Source: Anthoceros angustus (Eukaryota > Streptophyta > Anthocerotopsida > Anthocerotales > Anthocerotaceae). Taken from it: DNA of 64,000 bases. The notes below the pieces were generated by a model. The model worked only from the letters and a program-made list of their open reading frames with translations. It made no database searches and had not been told where the DNA came from. Where the stretch lies: contig MU008220.1 in the NCBI GenBank assembly GCA_010909165.1, forward strand, positions 62,001 to 126,000, given 5' to 3'. A program made the translations under genes and the position numbers. Numbering within the stretch: the first letter of the stretch is position 1; every line of letters begins with the position of its first letter. Positions 58,430 to 64,000 of this stretch are shown piece by piece.

Positions 58430-58660
58430 GCTCTCAACCTCGTGACACAGCACTAAGCTCCAAGTAGCCTGCCTCTTCTCAACCTCGTGACACAGCACTA
58501 AGCTCCAAGTAGCCTGCCTCTTCTCAACCTCGTGACACAGCACTAAGCTCCAAGTAGCCTGCCTCTTCTCAACCTCGTGACACAGCACTAAGCTCCAAGT
58601 AGCCCGCCTCTTCTCAACCTCGTGACACAACACTAAGCTCCAAGTAGCCCACCTCTTGCT
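58430..58660 (+). repeat. 45-bp minisatellite, five copies
   Basis: Unit starts CTCAACCTCGTGACACAGCA and continues to AAGTAGCCTGCCTCTT. Because 45 is a multiple of three, the minus strand shows a long repetitive open frame (CHEVEKRQATWSLVL) that is an artefact. Repeated in unit 2 at about 59826-60052. Confidence 0.92.
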
Positions 58661-58670
58661 GACGACTCGC

Positions 58671-60460
<1,790 letters not shown>

Positions 60461-60699
60461 CTTGCAGCGCACACTTTCCTGCTCTCTCAATGAGTGATTG
60501 TATGACACTCAAAGCCCTTGCTCTAGTCCTTATATATCCCGCAGCCTGACCTCAATTAGGCAGCTGTTAACTCAGGGGATTCTTATAGAACACTGATAAT
60601 TAAGAGTCCTCTCTAGGCAGCTCTTCATTAGTGGCTGTAGCAATTTCTCTCTAATAAGAGATTGCATGAAGCATGCAACACAAACAGCTACTAACTTAG

Positions 60700-60788
60700 C
60701 TTTTTACCTCTTTTAACTTTTCACTTCTTTTCACTTTTCATTTCTTTTCACTTTTCACTTTTCACTTCTTTTAACTTTTCACCTTTCT
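60700..60788 (+). repeat. CTTTTCACTT-type low-complexity repeat
   Basis: About nine degenerate 9-11 bp copies of CTTTTCACTT, plus-strand pyrimidine and A. Confidence 0.9.
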
Positions 60789-60789
60789 A

Positions 60790-61768
60790 CCTTATTTCAC
60801 CAGTGCCATTACTGTCTTGCCAAATAGTTCATTAAGACCAGAAATAAAAGACAAAGCTGGGAAGAAACAAGGAACTGAAGACTCCTAGATCAATGTGGCT
60901 TTTGATTGTATCTACAGGCCTCGGAATCCTAGGGACCTGGTTATCGCCGCCCTGTCCCAGCAAGTCGACTCATCAAGATGCTCTTTCAATTCGGAGAGCC
61001 ACTTTCCAACGGCCACAATGTTTGGCGTCCATGCACGCTTAGGGCGGATTCGTATGTCACTCTACTTGGTCCGGTTTTGCATTTAGTCGTGACTTACGAT
61101 GGGTACTAGATTCGATGATGGCTGAGGGAAGGCACGATAGACGTCTTTGAGGGCGGCCTCGCATGCTTCCGAATACGGACGTGGCACCGGTCACCCGAGA
61201 ACCAAGTTACTTGGTTGTTTGGCGACCCACTAAAAATATATTCGGTGGTTTTTTTTAATTGAATTCGAGACTTTATAAATATGTTTAAGTATACCTACAT
61301 CGAAGTCCCCCACTGGGATTTTGATCTGGAGTAACCCCGTAGGACACTAACAGCTAGTGGTCCCGCTTGCTACGAAGACGAAGGTATAATGTTGATAACA
61401 AGTAGATCCAAGAGGCCATGAAGTTGGGAGATAGGTGGCATCCCATCTGAGCACTGATCCGAAGAATGTTTAACTAGGGATTTCCAATGAACTCATGTCT
61501 GGATGTAACTCCTTGGAAGGAGGACTACTCGGTGGTGTTGGCCGGGTCAGGATAATAGATTGGTAAGTTGCAATGAACAAATTTTGTTGCATACTCGAAG
61601 AACCCGAGTGATGAGCAAGTTGAGTGACCATGCGAACTCAACCTTAGTCCCACACACTCTGTGTTCTTTTGTCCTATTCTCAACAAATAGTCATATTATT
61701 TGCCACCTCATATATAAGTACTTGAAGAATGACGTTGTCACGGATAGCACCTTGCAGGATGATATCCA
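60790..61768. other. Gene-free stretch with a possible 5S-like segment
   Basis: No protein-coding gene recognised. 61436-61530 resembles degraded 5S rRNA: GGCATCCCATCTGAGCAC and CCGAAGAATGTTTAACT, later TGGATGTAACTCCTTGGAAG, in 5S order. It could be a 5S pseudogene or part of a Cassandra-type TRIM LTR; no LTR ends or PBS are visible to confirm this. Confidence 0.3.
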
Positions 61769-62020
61769 TAACAAAATATGTAATAGGTGCATATCAATTA
61801 CGTATTGAGTAATTACATTGTTATGTATTCATAGAAGAATAGAGTACATAAAACAAGCAAGCAACTGAACTTAACTTAATTGCGAAAAGGCATGACCTTT
61901 GGCTAACGGACGTAACCTAATGAAAAGGTAAGTAGCTAAAATAAGACTAGATATACATACACACTATATATCGGAATATAACTAAACCCTAAGTAATGAC
62001 TCAACATTCTATCTCCAATA
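61769..62020 (-). repeat. Copia-F 3' LTR
   Basis: On the minus strand it starts TATTGGAGATAG after the purine tract and ends CATATTTTGTTA. The distal part (CAATGTAATTACTCAATACG) resembles the Copia-A LTR end (CAATGTAATTATTATATATG). Limits are inferred from the purine tract and that similarity; the second copy lies outside the window. Confidence 0.65.
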
Positions 62021-62262
62021 CTCCCACTTGTTGATCATTGCATAAAAGGACAGTCTTCTTCTCCGCGCGCTCCTTGTGAAAGCTGCTGCTTTTGAGCTTG
62101 AGTGTGTGTGTACCAGATTGGCAGCTCCAGGCAACCGACTTCATAAGAGCGTAATGGAACAGCTCAGTGTGAAGGCGATCCCTTACAGGTGTGCCATAAG
62201 CATAATAGCCGCTTACGTCCGTTTTCATTACATCACGGCTTTTGGGCGTGACTCTAAGCAAG

Positions 62263-63179
62263 ATGTCTGCTTCTGAGTCTGAAGACCTCTCCTTACCTGC
62301 CAAACATCGTGTCTACCATAGGGATGCTCTAGGGTTTCTGCAACTAAAACGATTGCCTCTTCTTCTCGTGAGAAGGAAGGAGCGGCTCGAGCGCAAGCGG
62401 TAGGACTTCTGGCGGGCGCCGCCTAGAGGCGGCCAAGGGGACAACGAGGGCAGTGCTTGAGCAACGCCGCTGAGCGCTGCGGCCGGCAGAAGAAGGCAGC
62501 GGCTAAGCAGCCAAGAGCGGCATGGGGGCACCATCCCGTCGTTCTACACCGCCTGAACCTGTAAGACAGACATTCTCATGAGCTTCATTTGATGCCCACA
62601 GATGTGAGGGGTGAATTCTAGTACGCCTCCCGTGAGCCACATCCTCCTGCGCCACCCAAATTCCCTGAGCCCAAAGGAGTTCGCCGACAAGTTGTCACCC
62701 TCGGCTCGTTTGGAAATACATTTGGTATAGGTGTGCAGCCTCAGGGCTGAAGATGGTCCGCGTTCGCGTCCAAGATTGCCCAGGTTTTAAAGACCATGTC
62801 ATCAGCTTCTACAGTAAGTTGCTTAAACTGTTTGTGGCAATCTTCCCTGTTGCATTTTTGCTGTGAGCAACATGTTTGAGCAGCCCCCTGCTAACTTGCG
62901 TGTATCGACCTTGTTCATGTGTGTTGCTCCCCTCACTCCCAGCGTCAAGAACTGGAGGAAGAGAGAGCTGGAGACAAAGAGAGGATTTTCATACCAGAGA
63001 GAAAGGCGGAATTCCCCTGTTACGGTGGAGAAACGTTCACCTCCAAGTCAGATAGTCTTGCTTCCTGGGAGAAGATTTCAGACTCTTCCCCTTCAGTCAG
63101 CATGGGATCCTTGAGGTCTGCTGTGGATTACAGTACCAATGACTCGGACGATGACAGTAATGATTGGGGCTGCACCTAG
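62263..63179 (+). pseudogene. Copia-F antisense gene, homologue of the Copia-A one
   Basis: Opposite strand to Copia-F pol, ending 8 nt from the pol stop. Pieces in order: MSASESEDLSLPAKHR (62263; compare MASSDSDYEPTPKRP in Copia-A), MGAPSRRSTPPEPVRQ (62522; compare MGGPSAPPQPRPKATVKQ), EPHPPAPPKFPEPKG, KMVRVRVQDCPGFKDHVISF (compare VRIYNPCPGHVVSIY), then a donor TTCTACA|GTAAGT in the same place as in Copia-A. Acceptor CTCCCAG or a TCAAG 7 nt on, then LEEERAGDKERIFIPERKA (compare LEEEANLEPEERISYEER) and an acidic tail GSLRSAVDYSTNDSDDDSND before TAG. In-frame stops near 62580-62630 and at 62748-62750 break this copy. Function unknown. Confidence 0.62.
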
Positions 63180-63187
63180 CTGTTAGG

Positions 63188-63619
63188 CTAGGTTTTGGTA
63201 GGTGGGGCCTCTGGGTAGCCTTCATGGTTGCCCATGCCAAGACTTTTCATGTGTCTGTAGTGTACATCCCTGCTGAGGGACTTAGTGAACACATCTGCTG
63301 GATTCTCTGCGGTTGGTATATATTCCAGCATGATTTGACCAGACTTGATGAGGTCCCTGATGAAGTGATACTCCACCTCCACGTGTTTCGTGCGAGAGTG
63401 GAATACGGGATTTTTAGCCAAGTTCATTGATCCATGGTTGTCTGTTTTTATCGTGGTGCAGGTTGGGAGTGGCAGCCCTAGTTCCTTGAACAACAATTTG
63501 CACCAAGCAATCTCCTTGGCTGAAACACGATACTCAGCCTCGATGCTTGATGTGGCAACGGTGGGCTGTTTTTTACTGGACCAGCAAATAGGTCCACTGC
63601 TACCATAACGACGTGCCAC
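63188..63619 (-). CDS. Copia-F RNase H
   Basis: Continuous frame: GPICWSSKKQPTVATSSIEA with EYRVSAKE (catalytic Glu), WCKLLFKELGLPLP, IKTDNHGSMNLAKNPVFHSR, KHVEVEYHFIRDLIKSGQIM and NPADVFTKSLSRDVHYRHMK. The normal EAEYR is followed by a one-residue loss. Ends TAG at 63188. Confidence 0.92.
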   Translation of the reverse strand: MARRYGSSGPICWSSKKQPTVATSSIEAEYRVSAKEIAWCKLLFKELGLPLPTCTTIKTDNHGSMNLAKNPVFHSRTKHVEVEYHFIRDLIKSGQIMLEYIPTAENPADVFTKSLSRDVHYRHMKSLGMGNHEGYPEAPPTKT

Positions 63620-63990
63620 AGGCGATCTTGTGTATCAACATCTCCGCATAGTCAGTCGTGTATACATCCAACTCGATGTACGCCATGAATAATGTCGAAC
63701 TTGATCCCTATGTTTGATGTTCCTTCAAGTACCTAACGACTCTCTTAACTCCTGTCCAGTGTTTTTGTCCAGGATTTTCAAGATATTGAGAGTACGCTTG
63801 TGGTATAGGCAACATCGGTGTGTGTTGGTGCATAGATAAGTTTGCCAATGCCCTTCCTGTAAGGGATTGACCTCATCTCGTCTTTATCGCTTTGTGTTTC
63901 AGGACTCATGGACTTGCTAAACTTCAGTCCACAAGGTAGTGGGGTAGCTGTTGGTTTTGCATCCTTCAAGCCAAGCTGTTCAGCACATTC
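63620..63990 (-). pseudogene. Copia-F RT connection segment, frameshifted
   Basis: MKDAKPTATPLPCGLKFSKS, then IPYRKGIGKLIYAPTHTDVA and YTTSVLS; a frame change follows and pieces like YLEGTSN (about 63735-63715) lead on to RNase H. Matches the equivalent part of Copia-A. Confidence 0.82.
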
Positions 63991-64000
63991 TAACAGGTAG

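Larger units (their letters stand above)
61769..64000 (-). mobile_element. Copia-F: copia element of the Copia-A type, runs off the right edge
   Basis: On the minus strand from the right edge: connection segment, RNase H ending at 63188, a tail-to-tail gene on the plus strand (62263-63179), a purine tract AAGTGGGAG, then the 3' LTR (62020-61769). RNase H wording (DAKPTATPLP, IPYRKGIGKLIYA) closely follows Copia-A. 5' half not in window. Confidence 0.88.

Noticed and set aside
58238-58633. 131-codon minus-strand frame with repeated CHEVEKRQATWSLVL
   Set aside because: Produced by a 45-bp minisatellite whose period is a multiple of three; the repeat is duplicated with its surroundings and has no other support.

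Overview
This is nuclear DNA of a land plant. The one intact host gene is a ten-exon gene for the mitochondrial ATP synthase beta subunit (54736-58047, +). The rest is almost entirely nested and decayed LTR retrotransposons, plus PPR-type pseudogene scraps typical of plants. The transposon load and decay suggest a large genome, perhaps a fern or lycophyte, but that is inference.

Layout. Copia-A (470-7442, +) has paired LTRs. 7443-11900 is repeat-rich and gene-free. Copia-B (about 12000-16129, -) is decayed. Gypsy-A (16681-24856, +) has 1.8-1.9 kb LTRs around an internal region holding PPR fragments and an integrase tail. Copia-C (about 25945-34178, +) carries two internal tandem duplications. 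Gypsy-B (34325 to beyond 37965, -) has gag, protease, RT fragments and a PBS. 40560-44800 is G-rich without a gene, followed by a CACTA-like transposon end (about 44800-45091). Copia-D (-) lies at 45092-45323 and 51885 to about 54200, split by the complete element Copia-E (45324-51884, +; target duplication GGCAT). Then come ATPB, a tandem duplication of its 3' end with minisatellite arrays (57642-60460), and Copia-F (61769 to the right edge, -).

The most unusual signal is a second gene, antisense to gag-pol, between the pol stop codon and the 3' LTR of four Copia elements (A, C, E, F). In Copia-A it reads as a 201-residue protein from three exons with GT-AG introns. In Copia-F the same N-terminus, central domain, last intron and acidic Ser/Asp-rich C-terminus can be recognised. 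Pol and the antisense gene converge tail to tail, 8-11 nt apart in A and F. Copia-B has about 40 nt between pol and LTR and no such gene. A and E also have a leader ORF before gag, and A, E and F have LTRs that begin TA and end TA instead of TG...CA.

In each element sense transcription from the 5' LTR would make Gag-protease-integrase-RT-RNase H. The antisense gene starts about 220-290 bp inside the 3' LTR and could be driven from it, producing a small regulatory or accessory protein and RNA complementary to the 3' end of pol. Several duplicated blocks differ mainly by small deletions, so some frame breaks may be consensus errors.
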